A DNA stretch of 64,000 bases from CAVQCJ01 sp963771835 (GCA_963771835.1 CAVYVA010000004.1:868001-932000), one strand, 5' to 3'. Positions 17,657 through 26,243 are shown, counted from the first letter of the stretch. The notes: generated by a model from the sequence alone, not told the origin. A program made the numbers and translations.

Positions 17657-18633
17657 GGGTGCTCGTCACCGGCGGGGCGGGCTTCATCGGGTCGCACTAC
17701 GTGCGCTCGCTGCTCACCGGTGCGTACGGGCCGCAGCCCGACCTGACCGTGACCGTCCTGGACGCGCTGACGTATGCCGGGAACCGGGCCAACCTCGACC
17801 CGGTCGCCTCCGACGAGCGACTGCGCTTCGTGCACGGCGACATCGCCGACGAGGCGCTGGTCGCCGAGCTCATGCCCGGGCACGAGTGGGTGGTCAACTT
17901 CGCGGCGGAGTCGCACGTCGACCGGTCGATCGCGGGTCCCGCGGCGTTCGTGCGGACCAACGTGCTCGGCACCACCGTCCTGCTCGAGGCGGCGCGGTCC
18001 GCCGGCACCCGGATGTTCCTGCAGGTGTCGACCGACGAGGTGTACGGCTCGATCGAGCAGGGCTCCTGGCCAGAGGACACCCCGCTCGCTCCCAGCTCGC
18101 CGTACTCCGCGTCGAAGGCGGCGGCGGACCTGGTCGCCATGGCGTACGCGAAGACGTTCGACCTGGCCGTGATCGTCACCCGCGGCGCGAACACCTACGG
18201 CCCGTACCAGTACCCCGAGAAGCTGGTGCCGCTGTTCGTGACGAACCTGCTCGACCAGGTCCCGGTGCCGCTGTACGGGGACGGTCTGCATCGGCGGGAC
18301 TGGCTGCACGTCGACGACCACTGCCGCGGGATCCATCTCGCCCTCACGGCCGGCCGGGCCGGGCGGGTCTACCACGTCGGCGGCGGGACCGAGCTGTCGA
18401 ACCGGGAGCTCACCGACCGGCTCGTCGAGGCCGTCGGCGCGAGCCCCGACCTGGTCGTGCCGTCCCCCGACCGGCGCGCGCACGACCGCCGGTACTGCCT
18501 GGACATCACCCGGAGCGAGTCCGAGCTCGGCTACCGCCCGCGGGTGGGTTTCGACGACGGGCTGGCGTCGGTCGTGGCCTGGTACCGGGAGAACCGGCCA
18601 TGGTGGGAACCGCTGAAACGCGGGAACCGTTGA
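17653..18633 (+). CDS. rmlB: dTDP-glucose 4,6-dehydratase
   Basis: Extended SDR enzyme converting dTDP-glucose to dTDP-4-keto-6-deoxyglucose. It has the NAD-binding motif TGGAGFIGSH, AAESHVDRS, STDEVYGS and the YSASK catalytic Tyr/Lys. Complete at 326 residues, ATG 17653 coupled to rmlA. Its last eight codons lie in a 17-bp tandem repeat that continues into the rmlD spacer. Confidence 0.93.
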   Translation: MRVLVTGGAGFIGSHYVRSLLTGAYGPQPDLTVTVLDALTYAGNRANLDPVASDERLRFVHGDIADEALVAELMPGHEWVVNFAAESHVDRSIAGPAAFVRTNVLGTTVLLEAARSAGTRMFLQVSTDEVYGSIEQGSWPEDTPLAPSSPYSASKAAADLVAMAYAKTFDLAVIVTRGANTYGPYQYPEKLVPLFVTNLLDQVPVPLYGDGLHRRDWLHVDDHCRGIHLALTAGRAGRVYHVGGGTELSNRELTDRLVEAVGASPDLVVPSPDRRAHDRRYCLDITRSESELGYRPRVGFDDGLASVVAWYRENRPWWEPLKRGNR

Positions 18634-18655
18634 AACGTGGCAACCGTTGAAGAGC
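18605..18655. repeat. 17-bp imperfect tandem repeat, three copies
   Basis: GGGAACCGCTGAAACGC (18605-18621), GGGAACCGTTGAAACGT (18622-18638) and GGCAACCGTTGAAGAGC (18639-18655). It covers the end of rmlB and the spacer before rmlD. Seventeen is not a multiple of three, so the copies are read in different frames. Confidence 0.85.
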
Positions 18656-18669
18656 GCGGCAGCGGCTCC

Positions 18670-19557
18670 GTGACCACGCGCTGGCTGGTGACCGGTGCAC
18701 GCGGGCTGCTCGGGTCGCAGGTGGTCGCGGCGCTGGCCCGGCTCCGGCCGGAGGACCCCGTCACCGCGGTCGACCGGGCCGAGATGGACCTGCTGGACGA
18801 AGCCGCGGTCCGCGCGGTGGTGCCGGGTCACGACGTGGTCGTCTCGTGCGCCGCCTGGACGGACGTCGACGGCGCGCAGGACGCGGCCACCGGACACGCC
18901 GCGGCTGCGGTGAACACCGCGGGCGCCGGGCGGCTGGCCGTCGCCGTGGCGTCGTGCGGTGCCCGGTTGCTGCACCTGTCCACGGACTACGTCTTCGACG
19001 GTGCTGCCGCGCAGCCGTACGCCGAGGACGCGGACCCGGCGCCGCTGTCCGTCTACGGCGCGACGAAGCGGGCGGGCGAGCTGCTGGTGCTCGCGGCCGG
19101 CGGATGCGTGGTGCGTTCGGCCTGGCTGCACGACGGCGCCCGCGGCCGCTCGTTCGTCGCGACGATGGCGGGCAGGGCCGCAGCGGCTGAGCCGGTCGAG
19201 GTGGTGGACGACCAGGTCGGCCAACCCACCTGGGTCCGGCCGCTCGCCGAGCGGCTCGTCGCGCTCGGGGTGGCGGTCGACGGCGCGGGTCGTCCGCCGG
19301 ACGGCATCGTGCACCTCGCGTCGGCCGGCCGGACGAGCTGGTACGGCCTGGCCCGTGAGGTCTACCGGCTGTCCGGCGCCGACCCGGCGCTGGTCTCGGC
19401 GACCACCGCGGCCGCTCTCGCCCCGACCCGGCCGGCGCCGCGCCCGGCGTACTCGGTCCTGGCCGACACCCGGTCGGCGTCGTTCGGTCTGACGCCGATG
19501 CCGTCCTGGGACGCCGCCCTGGCCGACTCGCTCGCCCCGCGCACCGGACCGGACTAG
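18670..19557 (+). CDS. rmlD: dTDP-4-dehydrorhamnose reductase
   Basis: SDR enzyme for the last step to dTDP-L-rhamnose. It has VTGARGLLGSQVV, the STDYVF motif, and YGATKRAGE carrying the Tyr/Lys pair. About 295 residues. GTG 18670 is preferred because the sequence before it is repeat-derived; GTG 18637 is the longer alternative. The stop TAG shares the CTAG tetranucleotide with the convergent rmlC stop. Confidence 0.9.
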   Translation: MTTRWLVTGARGLLGSQVVAALARLRPEDPVTAVDRAEMDLLDEAAVRAVVPGHDVVVSCAAWTDVDGAQDAATGHAAAAVNTAGAGRLAVAVASCGARLLHLSTDYVFDGAAAQPYAEDADPAPLSVYGATKRAGELLVLAAGGCVVRSAWLHDGARGRSFVATMAGRAAAAEPVEVVDDQVGQPTWVRPLAERLVALGVAVDGAGRPPDGIVHLASAGRTSWYGLAREVYRLSGADPALVSATTAAALAPTRPAPRPAYSVLADTRSASFGLTPMPSWDAALADSLAPRTGPD

Positions 19558-20132
19558 AGCGACCGGCAGGCCTCGTACGTCGGGAGCCAGCCGGCCTCGG
19601 CGGCCTCGGCCAGCGTCGGCGCGGCCGCGTCGCGCTCGGACAGCAGCAACGACGCGGTGGGCCCCGGCCAGTCGATCCCGGCCGAGAGGGCGTGCACGAC
19701 CCGCTCCCGGCCGGGTGCGTAGGCGGTGGTGCACAGGTACGCGACGGTCGCGTCGTCCGTGAGCGCGCAGAAGGCGTGCCCGACCCCTTCCGGCACCCAG
19801 ACCGCGCGGCGGTCGGCGGCGTCCAGCGCCACGGTGACGTGCTCGCCGAAGGCCGGCGAACCGGTGCGCAGATCGACGAGCACGTCCTGGACGGCACCGG
19901 CCGGGCAGGTGACGAGCTTGCCCTGTCCCGGGGGCACGTCCGCGACGTGGATGCCGCGCACCACGCCGCGCCTGGAGACCGACAGGTTCGCCTGCAGCAC
20001 CGGGACCGCTCGCCCGAGCGCAGCCGCGAGCTCCTCGGCGCGGAACCACTCGAGCAGCTCGCCGCGGTCGTCGCGGTGGCGGTCCGGCTCGACGAGGTGC
20101 GCGCCGGGAAGGGCGAGCGGACGCAGCGGCAC
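19554..20132 (-). CDS. rmlC: dTDP-4-dehydrorhamnose 3,5-epimerase
   Basis: Cupin-fold epimerase, 192 residues. Motifs: DDRGELLEWF, the catalytic His in VVRGIHVADVPPGQ, KLVTCPAGAVQDVLVDLR and the VPEGVGHAFCAL turn. It is encoded opposite rmlABD, converging on rmlD with a shared CTAG. GTG 20132 lies 10 bp after the YbjQ-family gene, so it is probably transcribed with that gene. Confidence 0.9.
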   Translation of the reverse strand: MPLRPLALPGAHLVEPDRHRDDRGELLEWFRAEELAAALGRAVPVLQANLSVSRRGVVRGIHVADVPPGQGKLVTCPAGAVQDVLVDLRTGSPAFGEHVTVALDAADRRAVWVPEGVGHAFCALTDDATVAYLCTTAYAPGRERVVHALSAGIDWPGPTASLLLSERDAAAPTLAEAAEAGWLPTYEACRSL

Positions 20133-20142
20133 GCGGCCGGCC

Positions 20143-20592
20143 TCAGATCGTCGGGGCCTGGTACGACTGCTGCCCGGGCGGCGCGGATGCGGCCGCGGGC
20201 GGTGGCGGGGGAGCCGCCGGCTGCCCGTACGTCTGCTGGGCCGGTTGGGCCGCCCCGGCCGGCTGGTCGGCCGGGACCAGCACCACGGCCGTCCCGTAGG
20301 CGACCAGCTCCTGGTAGCCGTTCCCCACCTCGTTCGAGTCGAAGCGCATGGCGAGCACGGCGTTCGCGCCGCGCTGCATCGCGACCTCGACGAGTCGCTG
20401 CATGGCCTCGTCGCGACTCTGCTGCAGCTGCTTGGTCAGCCCCTTGAGCTCGCCGCCGACGAGCGACTTGAACCCCGCCCCCAGCTGGGCCCCGACGTTG
20501 CGGGAGCGCACGGTCAGACCGGTGCACTCGCCGAGCACGCGGTCCACGCGCCACCCGGGCACGTCGTTCATCGTCGAGACGAGCAGCGACAT
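20143..20592 (-). CDS. YbjQ/UPF0145-family protein with Pro/Gln-rich tail
   Basis: 149 residues. The N-terminal 105 residues match the YbjQ fold (GECTGLTVRSRNVGAQ, ARDEAMQRLVEVA-type helix, ANAVLAMRFDSNEV). A low-complexity Ala/Pro/Gln tail follows. Family function is unknown; the homopentamer has been suggested to bind metal. It precedes rmlC by 10 bp. Confidence 0.82.
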   Translation of the reverse strand: MSLLVSTMNDVPGWRVDRVLGECTGLTVRSRNVGAQLGAGFKSLVGGELKGLTKQLQQSRDEAMQRLVEVAMQRGANAVLAMRFDSNEVGNGYQELVAYGTAVVLVPADQPAGAAQPAQQTYGQPAAPPPPPAAASAPPGQQSYQAPTI

Positions 20593-20644
20593 GACATCTC
20601 CCGTTCCTCGAACACCGGCCCCCGGCCTGTCAGGCTGTGTTCCC

Positions 20645-21475
20645 GTGGCGATGGTCGTGGCTCACCGAGGCGCGTCCCAGGACCTCGCCGAGCACACGCT
20701 CGCAGCGTACCGGCGGGCCGTGGAGGTCGGTGCGGACGCGCTGGAGTGCGACATCCGGCTGACCGCGGACGGTGTGCCCGTATGCGTGCACGACCGGCGG
20801 GTGGACCGCACCTCCGACGGCCAGGGCCCGGTCTCGGCGCTGGAGTACGCCGACCTGGCCGAGCTGGACTTCTCGGTCCGGGACCGGCCCGGCGAGAGCC
20901 GGCGGGACCGGGACGTCCGAGTCTCGACCGGCCACGAGCAGCCCGACGTGGCCGAGGACGGCCGGGTGCTCACGCTGGACGCGCTGCTGGCGTACGTCCA
21001 CGACTGCGGACGCCGGGTGGAGCTGGCCGTCGAGACCAAGCACCCGACCAGGTACGCGGGACTGGTCGAGCGTCGGCTGGTGCAGACGCTGGACCGCTAC
21101 GGCTGGGGGCATCCTCGGCTCGGCGCCGCCGTGCCGGTCCGGGTCATGAGCTTCTCCTGGCTGTCCCTGCGCCGGATGCGTGCACTGGCACCGAGCATCC
21201 CCACCGTCCAGCTGCTCGAGCGGGTCCCGCTGCGGCTGTGGGACGGCTCGCTGCCGGCGCACGTCGGGATCGCCGGACCGAGCATCGAGGTGGTCCGGGC
21301 GCACCCGAGGTACGTGGACCGGGTGCACCGCAAGGGCGGTACCGTGCACGTCTGGACGGTGGACGACCCGGCCGACGTCGAGCTGTGCCTGCGGCTGGGT
21401 GTCGACGCGATCATCACCAACCGACCGGCCGAGGTGCTCGCGCAGATCCGGACCGCGCGCAGCGCCACCGGCTGA
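20645..21475 (+). CDS. Glycerophosphodiester phosphodiesterase
   Basis: Hydrolyses glycerophosphodiesters to glycerol-3-phosphate and an alcohol. The GDPD catalytic set is present: HRGASQD, ECDIRLTADGVPVCVHD and later VETKHPTRY and VWTVDD. 276 residues, with no signal peptide, so it is cytoplasmic. GTG 20645, or ATG 20651 two codons later. Confidence 0.9.
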   Translation: MAMVVAHRGASQDLAEHTLAAYRRAVEVGADALECDIRLTADGVPVCVHDRRVDRTSDGQGPVSALEYADLAELDFSVRDRPGESRRDRDVRVSTGHEQPDVAEDGRVLTLDALLAYVHDCGRRVELAVETKHPTRYAGLVERRLVQTLDRYGWGHPRLGAAVPVRVMSFSWLSLRRMRALAPSIPTVQLLERVPLRLWDGSLPAHVGIAGPSIEVVRAHPRYVDRVHRKGGTVHVWTVDDPADVELCLRLGVDAIITNRPAEVLAQIRTARSATG

Positions 21476-21547
21476 CGTCCACCGCGTGCCGTGGGTCACC
21501 CGGACGGCGGAGGTTGCGGCCGAGGTCCGGAGGGCATCAACTGGAGT

Positions 21548-21997
21548 GTGAACGCCACCCACCCCTGGCGTACGAAGGGGCCGGCGGCCACCCGAAGCGT
21601 GGACCTGCCGTTCGAGCCGGCCAGCGTGCGCGAGGCCAGGCAGCTGCTGGCCGCCGACACGGCTGCCGCCGGGGTGCAGGAGCCGGACCGGGCCGACGCT
21701 CTGGTCGTCGTCTCCGAGCTGGTGGGCAACGCCTTGCGGCACGCCCGCGCGCTCGAGGGCGGCACGGTGCGGGTCATGTGGAGGGTGCTGCCCGATGAGG
21801 TCGAGGTGGCCGTGGCCGACGGCGGCTCCCCGACCGCCCCGAGGGCCGACCGGCCGCCGTTCGCAGCCCTGTCCGGACGGGGGCTCGGCATCGTCGACGC
21901 GCTGTCGGAGACGTGGGGGGTCGAGGGCGCCGGCTCGGACTACCAGCTGGTCTGGGCGGTGGTCCCCCGGGGTACGCTCCGGCGCCATGGCGACTGA
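21548..21997 (+). CDS. SpoIIAB/RsbW-type anti-sigma ATP-binding protein
   Basis: 149-residue GHKL ATPase domain without a histidine-phosphorylation region. The N box is ELVGNALRHA, G1 VADGGSP and G2 GRGLGIVDAL. Actinobacterial genomes encode many such stand-alone kinases that regulate sigma factors or anti-anti-sigma partners. GTG 21548. It overlaps the next gene by 11 bp. No sigma or STAS partner is adjacent. Confidence 0.82.
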   Translation: MNATHPWRTKGPAATRSVDLPFEPASVREARQLLAADTAAAGVQEPDRADALVVVSELVGNALRHARALEGGTVRVMWRVLPDEVEVAVADGGSPTAPRADRPPFAALSGRGLGIVDALSETWGVEGAGSDYQLVWAVVPRGTLRRHGD

Positions 21998-22925
21998 GGC
22001 TGGTACGGCGAAGCAGACGCAGAGCGTGCCGGTCGTCGGCGGCCGGGAGCCGTGCCCGTGCGGCTCTGGGCGCCGGTACAAGGCCTGCCACGGCCGGGCG
22101 GCCCGGACCGAGCCCGCGGTCCTGCGCTCGTTCGAGGGCCTCGCCGGCGAGTGCGACTGGGTCGCGCTGCGCGAGATCGTCCCGTCGGCCACCGCCCCGC
22201 TCGCCCTGCGTGCGCCCGGGTCCGGGTCGGCGACCCTCTCGACCGTCCTGCCGATGGCGTACGCCGCGATGGTGCGGCTCGACGGGCGGGTCTTCCTCGG
22301 CCTGCAGTCGACGTCCGGCTCCGGCGACGTGAGCCGTGACCTCGGTACGGCTCTCGCGACTGCGCTGGTGGCCGGTCCGGGGACGGTCGTGACTGCTGCC
22401 GACCCCGACGCGGAGCCGGTCCGGCTGCAGGATCTGCTCGACGTCGACGTGCCGCTCGAGGTCACCGTCCACTCCGGCTTCGACCACTGGCTGGAGGGGA
22501 TGGAGGGGCGCTCGCCCGACCCCGATGTGGCCGAGTCCATGGAGCGGGCGAACGCCGGGGTCGTGCCCACGGTCCGGCTGAAGTCCGTCGAGGCCGCGTA
22601 CTGGGCGGGCCAGCCGGAGCGCTCGACACTGCGCTGGGTGCTGCCCGAGGACGAGGAGCCGTTGCTGGACGCGCTGGCCCGGCTGCACGCGACCGGCGGC
22701 CTGTCGCTCGGCGACGGGACCCGCTTCATCGGGACCTTCCGCGCGCATGGCCTGCTCGTGCCGGTGTGGGACCTGCCTGCGGGGACGCCGGCCGACGACG
22801 TCGAGGAGCCGGCGGCGGCGTTCCGGACCCGGCTGGACGCTTCGCTGGCCGAGCGCGGCGCGCTCAGCTCGGCCGAACGGCATGCTCGCGCGGGGCTGCT
22901 CACCCGTCAGCTGACCCTGCGCTGA
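21987..22925 (+). CDS. DUF5926 protein with SEC-C motif
   Basis: 312 residues. Near the N-terminus it has a SEC-C zinc-binding motif, EPCPCGSGRRYKACHG (about 21-36), as at the SecA C-terminus. The rest is the DUF5926 region (YAAMVRLDGRVFLGLQ, HSGFDHWLEGM). Function is unknown. ATG 21987 lies within the previous gene's end. Confidence 0.82.
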   Translation: MATEAGTAKQTQSVPVVGGREPCPCGSGRRYKACHGRAARTEPAVLRSFEGLAGECDWVALREIVPSATAPLALRAPGSGSATLSTVLPMAYAAMVRLDGRVFLGLQSTSGSGDVSRDLGTALATALVAGPGTVVTAADPDAEPVRLQDLLDVDVPLEVTVHSGFDHWLEGMEGRSPDPDVAESMERANAGVVPTVRLKSVEAAYWAGQPERSTLRWVLPEDEEPLLDALARLHATGGLSLGDGTRFIGTFRAHGLLVPVWDLPAGTPADDVEEPAAAFRTRLDASLAERGALSSAERHARAGLLTRQLTLR

Positions 22926-23031
22926 CGCCGGCGGATCCGGTCGGTGTGCTCACCCTGCGCGCCGGAGTCCTGACCGTACGCACCATTTCCGGACCGGATG
23001 CTGAGACTTGTTCCCAGATGTACGGATCGGC

Positions 23032-23106
23032 TTGCCAGTCGGGCGCGCGTCGGTAATCTTTGACCCGCTCGGGCGTCACTGCATCCCCCGTCGGTGACGC
23101 CCGAGC
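23032..23106 (+). promoter_or_regulatory. Promoter-like element followed by a 13-bp perfect hairpin
   Basis: TTGCCA (23032-23037) and TAATCT (23054-23059) are separated by 16 bp. Just beyond, GCTCGGGCGTCAC (23067-23079) and GTGACGCCCGAGC (23094-23106) form a perfect inverted repeat. The site lies between two convergent genes. It is either a bidirectional terminator with a chance promoter match, or a short non-coding transcript. Confidence 0.4.
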
Positions 23107-23151
23107 CTTGCTGCGCCCGGACCTGCTGACTGATCCGTGACTTTCGAGCGC

Positions 23152-24246
23152 CTAGGTCCGAGGCTGCCGGTCCACCGGGGTGCGCGGCACCAACGGAGCG
23201 GCCACCCCGCGTCGTGGCCCGCTCCACAGCGCCGGGACGGCGTCGATCATCGACGCGATCCGGTAGGCCGTCGCCTCGTAGTTCACCCGCCACCCGCGAA
23301 AGTGCGGCCACGCCTCCGCCGGCGAGCGCTCCATCGGGTAGGAGCCGCGCTCGAGCCGGGCGATGCCGGTGAGGTAGTCGTCGTACGTCAGCGTGATCGG
23401 GGTGTTCGGGTCCGGGTCCGGGTCGTAGTCGATCCCCACGGTCTCGGCCAGGTCGCGCAGGCAGACGAAGCCCATCCGTACCGCCAGCCGCGGCTCGCCG
23501 CCGGCGGTGCTCGGGTTCAGCGCCAGGTGCAGCGCGGCCGAGTCCATCACCGCGAGCAGCCCGACCAGCCAGTTACGGGTGGGCTCCTGGGAGCGCAGGA
23601 AGATGAGCACCGGGTAGTTCGAGTGCGACTCGGACACGTCGGCGGCCCAGCGTTCCCACCCGACGTACAGGTCACGCAGGTTCTCGACCGAGGCGATCGA
23701 CGCGTGCCGGGCCAGGATCTCCGGTCCCCAGTTCGGCTCGCCGGCGCGCGCGTCCAGCAGCGTGACCTCCGCCTCGCGCCGGTTGTACGCGGCGTAGAGC
23801 GCGGGCAGGTAGCCGATCTGCAGGCCGATCACCAGGGGCCCGGTGATCGCGGCCGCGAAGTCGACGGCGGTGAGCTGCCCGCGGTCGGTCGACGCGAAGC
23901 CGAGCGTGAACAGGCTCGAGCCCGCCTCGCGGACCGCGACCCGCAGCGGCAGCTCGCTGATCGCATAGACGAGCAGGCCGTAGCCGACCAGGTACAGCAG
24001 CAGCCAGGTGATCAGCAGCGCGAGCAGCGCGGTCGGCGCGGACCATGCCAGCACGCGGTCTCGGACGATGTAGTTCGAGCTCCGGTCCGCGATGAAGCGG
24101 AACGGCGCCGAGGTCGTGCGGCTCACCACCAGTCGCAGCTTCGAGCTGAGGCGGCGCGGGACGACGAGGTTGCGCAGCACGCTGATCGTCGCGACCACCA
24201 CGACGCCGAGCCCGGCCAGCAGGGCCAGGATCTGCAGGCCGTTCAC
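23152..24246 (-). CDS. Ion-channel-like membrane protein with cytosolic C-terminal domain
   Basis: 364 residues. There is an N-terminal helix (4-24) and two helices (67-93 and 125-153) flanking a pore-like loop SSLFTLGFAST (111-120). TLGF is reminiscent of the TVGYG filter of potassium channels. The 200-residue cytosolic domain matches uncharacterised actinobacterial proteins. GTG 24246 overlaps the larC stop by 4 bp, so it is co-translated with larC-larB. Ion selectivity and any link to nickel are not shown. Confidence 0.6.
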   Translation of the reverse strand: MNGLQILALLAGLGVVVVATISVLRNLVVPRRLSSKLRLVVSRTTSAPFRFIADRSSNYIVRDRVLAWSAPTALLALLITWLLLYLVGYGLLVYAISELPLRVAVREAGSSLFTLGFASTDRGQLTAVDFAAAITGPLVIGLQIGYLPALYAAYNRREAEVTLLDARAGEPNWGPEILARHASIASVENLRDLYVGWERWAADVSESHSNYPVLIFLRSQEPTRNWLVGLLAVMDSAALHLALNPSTAGGEPRLAVRMGFVCLRDLAETVGIDYDPDPDPNTPITLTYDDYLTGIARLERGSYPMERSPAEAWPHFRGWRVNYEATAYRIASMIDAVPALWSGPRRGVAAPLVPRTPVDRQPRT

Positions 24247-25451
24247 CCGAGCAGCCCGGCGGCCCGCGCGGCCGCGACCGCGTCGGCCAGCACCGCCTTG
24301 ACCGGCCGGCCGGTCCTGGCGGCGACCGCCGCGACGTCGTCGTACTCGGGCTGCACGTTGACGATCGCGCCGTCGAGCTCGGCCGTCTTGACCCGGATCT
24401 CGTGCCCGTCGACGGACACGGTCGCCCAGCCGCGGTGCAGCGCGTGCCTGCGCACGGCGTGCTCGCGCAGCCCGATGGCGGACGTCTCGACGAACACCAC
24501 CCGGCGGACGGCCGGCGCCGCCGCCGGCGGGACGAGCGCCGACAGGGTGTGGGCGGGCCGGCCTTTCTTCATGAGGATGGGGGTGAGCCACGCGTCGACG
24601 GCGCCGGCCTCCAGCAGCCGTGCCAGCACGACCGGCCACAGCCGCGGGTCGAGGTCGTCGACGTTGGACTCCAGCAGGAGCTGGACGTCCTGCTCGGTGC
24701 CGTCGTCGGGCTCGCCGGCCGGGTCGACACCGGGCTCCACCAGCAGGACGCGCAGAACGTTCGGCCGGCTGTCGAGCTCGCGGCTGCCGGCCCCGGTCCC
24801 GGATCCGACGATGCGCCCGGCGGGCACGCCGCCCCACCGGGTCACGGTCGCGGCGAGCAGCGCTGCTCCGGTCGGCGTACACAGCTCGTAGGGCTCGTCG
24901 CCGGAGTGCACCGGGGCACCGACCTCGGACAGCAGCGCGACGACGGCCGGCGCCGGGATGGGCAGCAGGCCGTGCGCGGCCCGGACCATGCCCTGCCCGA
25001 CGGCGACCGGGGACGCCGCCGCGTCCCGGACTCCGAGCGCGTGCAGGGCGGCGGCCACCCCGACGACATCGGCGACCGCGTCCAGCGCGCCGACCTCGTG
25101 GAAGTGCACCTGCTCGGGCGACGTCCGGTGCGCCGCGGCCTCCGCCCTGGCCAGCCGGGCGAACACGTCCAGGGCCAGCCTGCGCACCGGCTCGGCCAGG
25201 TCGGCGTCCTCGAGCAGCCCGCGCAGGTTCGCCCAGGTACGCACGACCGGTGAGGCCTTGGTGTGCACGTGCACCCAGGTCGCCGCCAGGCCCCCTCGTA
25301 CGGCCGGCTCCGGCTCGAGCCGGACCGGCTCGGTCCCGACCGCGTCGACGGCGGCCTGGAGCGTGTCGAGCTCGGCGCCCGCGTCCAGAAGCGCACCGAG
25401 CAGCATGTCCCCGCTGGCCCCCGACTCGCACTGGAACCACGCGGTCGTCAC
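24243..25451 (-). CDS. larC: LarC, nickel-pincer cofactor nickel chelatase
   Basis: Inserts nickel into pyridinium-3,5-bisthiocarboxylate mononucleotide, giving the cofactor of lactate racemase and related enzymes. Family marks: GASGDMLLGALLDAGA, HFHEVGALDAVADVVG, the stretch LCTPTGAALLA, ESNVDDLDPRLW and LMKKGRPAHTL. 402 residues, one continuous frame, whereas many LarC genes are split (larC1/larC2). GTG 25451 overlaps the larB stop. Confidence 0.9.
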   Translation of the reverse strand: MTTAWFQCESGASGDMLLGALLDAGAELDTLQAAVDAVGTEPVRLEPEPAVRGGLAATWVHVHTKASPVVRTWANLRGLLEDADLAEPVRRLALDVFARLARAEAAAHRTSPEQVHFHEVGALDAVADVVGVAAALHALGVRDAAASPVAVGQGMVRAAHGLLPIPAPAVVALLSEVGAPVHSGDEPYELCTPTGAALLAATVTRWGGVPAGRIVGSGTGAGSRELDSRPNVLRVLLVEPGVDPAGEPDDGTEQDVQLLLESNVDDLDPRLWPVVLARLLEAGAVDAWLTPILMKKGRPAHTLSALVPPAAAPAVRRVVFVETSAIGLREHAVRRHALHRGWATVSVDGHEIRVKTAELDGAIVNVQPEYDDVAAVAARTGRPVKAVLADAVAAARAAGLLG

Positions 25452-26143
25452 GGGCGCTCCGCCCGCGCGGACCGGCGGGCCACCCGGGCCGCGAAGACCC
25501 CCGCTCCGAACCCGTTGTCGATGTTGACGACGACGACGCCGGGCGCGCACGAGTTGAGCATCGCGAGCAGCGCCGCCAGGCCGCCGAACGAGGCCCCGTA
25601 CCCGACCGAGGTGGGCACCGCGACCAGCGGCACCCCGACGAGGCCGCCGACCACCGACGGCAGCGCCCCCTCCATCCCCGCGACGACGACGAGGCAGTCC
25701 GCGTCGCCGAGGTCGTCTCGGACCGACAGGACCCGGTGCAGCCCGGCCACGCCCACGTCGTCGACGCGGACCACGCCCGCGCCGAAGACCGCGGCGGTCA
25801 CGGCGGCCTCGGCCGCAACGGGCCCGTCGGAGGTGCCGGCGGCCACGACGCACACGGTGCCCACCGGGGTCGGCAGCGGTCCGAGGGTCGCGGTGCGGGC
25901 AGCACGGTCGAGCACCGCGTCCGGGAGGGCGGCCGCCAGGGCAGCCGACGCCTCGTCGGTGAGCCGGGTGGCGAGCACCGCACGCTCGGGGTGCGCCGCG
26001 TGCAGGGTGCCGAGCAGGTCGACCGTCTGCTGGGGCGTCTTGCCCGCTCCGAACACGACCTCGGGGTCGCCGGTCCGCTCGGCCCGGTGGGTGTCCACCC
26101 GCGCGAAGCCGAGGTCGGTGAAACCCGGGTCGGGCGCGGTCAT
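25448..26143 (-). CDS. larB: LarB, nicotinate adenine dinucleotide carboxylase/hydrolase
   Basis: First enzyme of nickel-pincer cofactor synthesis; the C-terminal part is related to PurE. Motifs: EVVFGAGKTP, VVAAGTSDGPVAAEAA, VVVAGMEGALPSVVGGLV and VPTSVGYGASFGGLAALL. 231 residues from ATG 26143; an upstream in-frame start is possible. larE, the sulfur-inserting enzyme, is not next to it. Confidence 0.92.
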   Translation of the reverse strand: MTAPDPGFTDLGFARVDTHRAERTGDPEVVFGAGKTPQQTVDLLGTLHAAHPERAVLATRLTDEASAALAAALPDAVLDRAARTATLGPLPTPVGTVCVVAAGTSDGPVAAEAAVTAAVFGAGVVRVDDVGVAGLHRVLSVRDDLGDADCLVVVAGMEGALPSVVGGLVGVPLVAVPTSVGYGASFGGLAALLAMLNSCAPGVVVVNIDNGFGAGVFAARVARRSARAERP

Positions 26144-26187
26144 GAGCCGCACCCTAGTGCGCCCCGCTCACCGCCCCCACCCCCGTC

Positions 26188-26243
26188 GATCTTGAGCAAG
26201 CCGCCGGTCCGATCGGCGGGTCGCAGCTGTGCTGCTCAAGATC
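26188..26243. repeat. Intergenic inverted repeat (11-bp arms) between divergent larB and DUF4446 genes
   Basis: GATCTTGAGCA (26188-26198) and TGCTCAAGATC (26233-26243) are perfect inverted repeats, with an inner GCCGCCGGTCC...CGGCGGG pairing. The element sits in a divergent promoter region. It looks like a small palindromic intergenic repeat or an operator; no second copy was seen in the window. Confidence 0.75.

Noticed and set aside
17212..20554. Very long minus-strand open frames opposite rmlA-rmlD
   Set aside because: They are shadows typical of high-GC DNA: Arg/Pro/Gly-rich, no family motifs, and they lie over well-identified genes.
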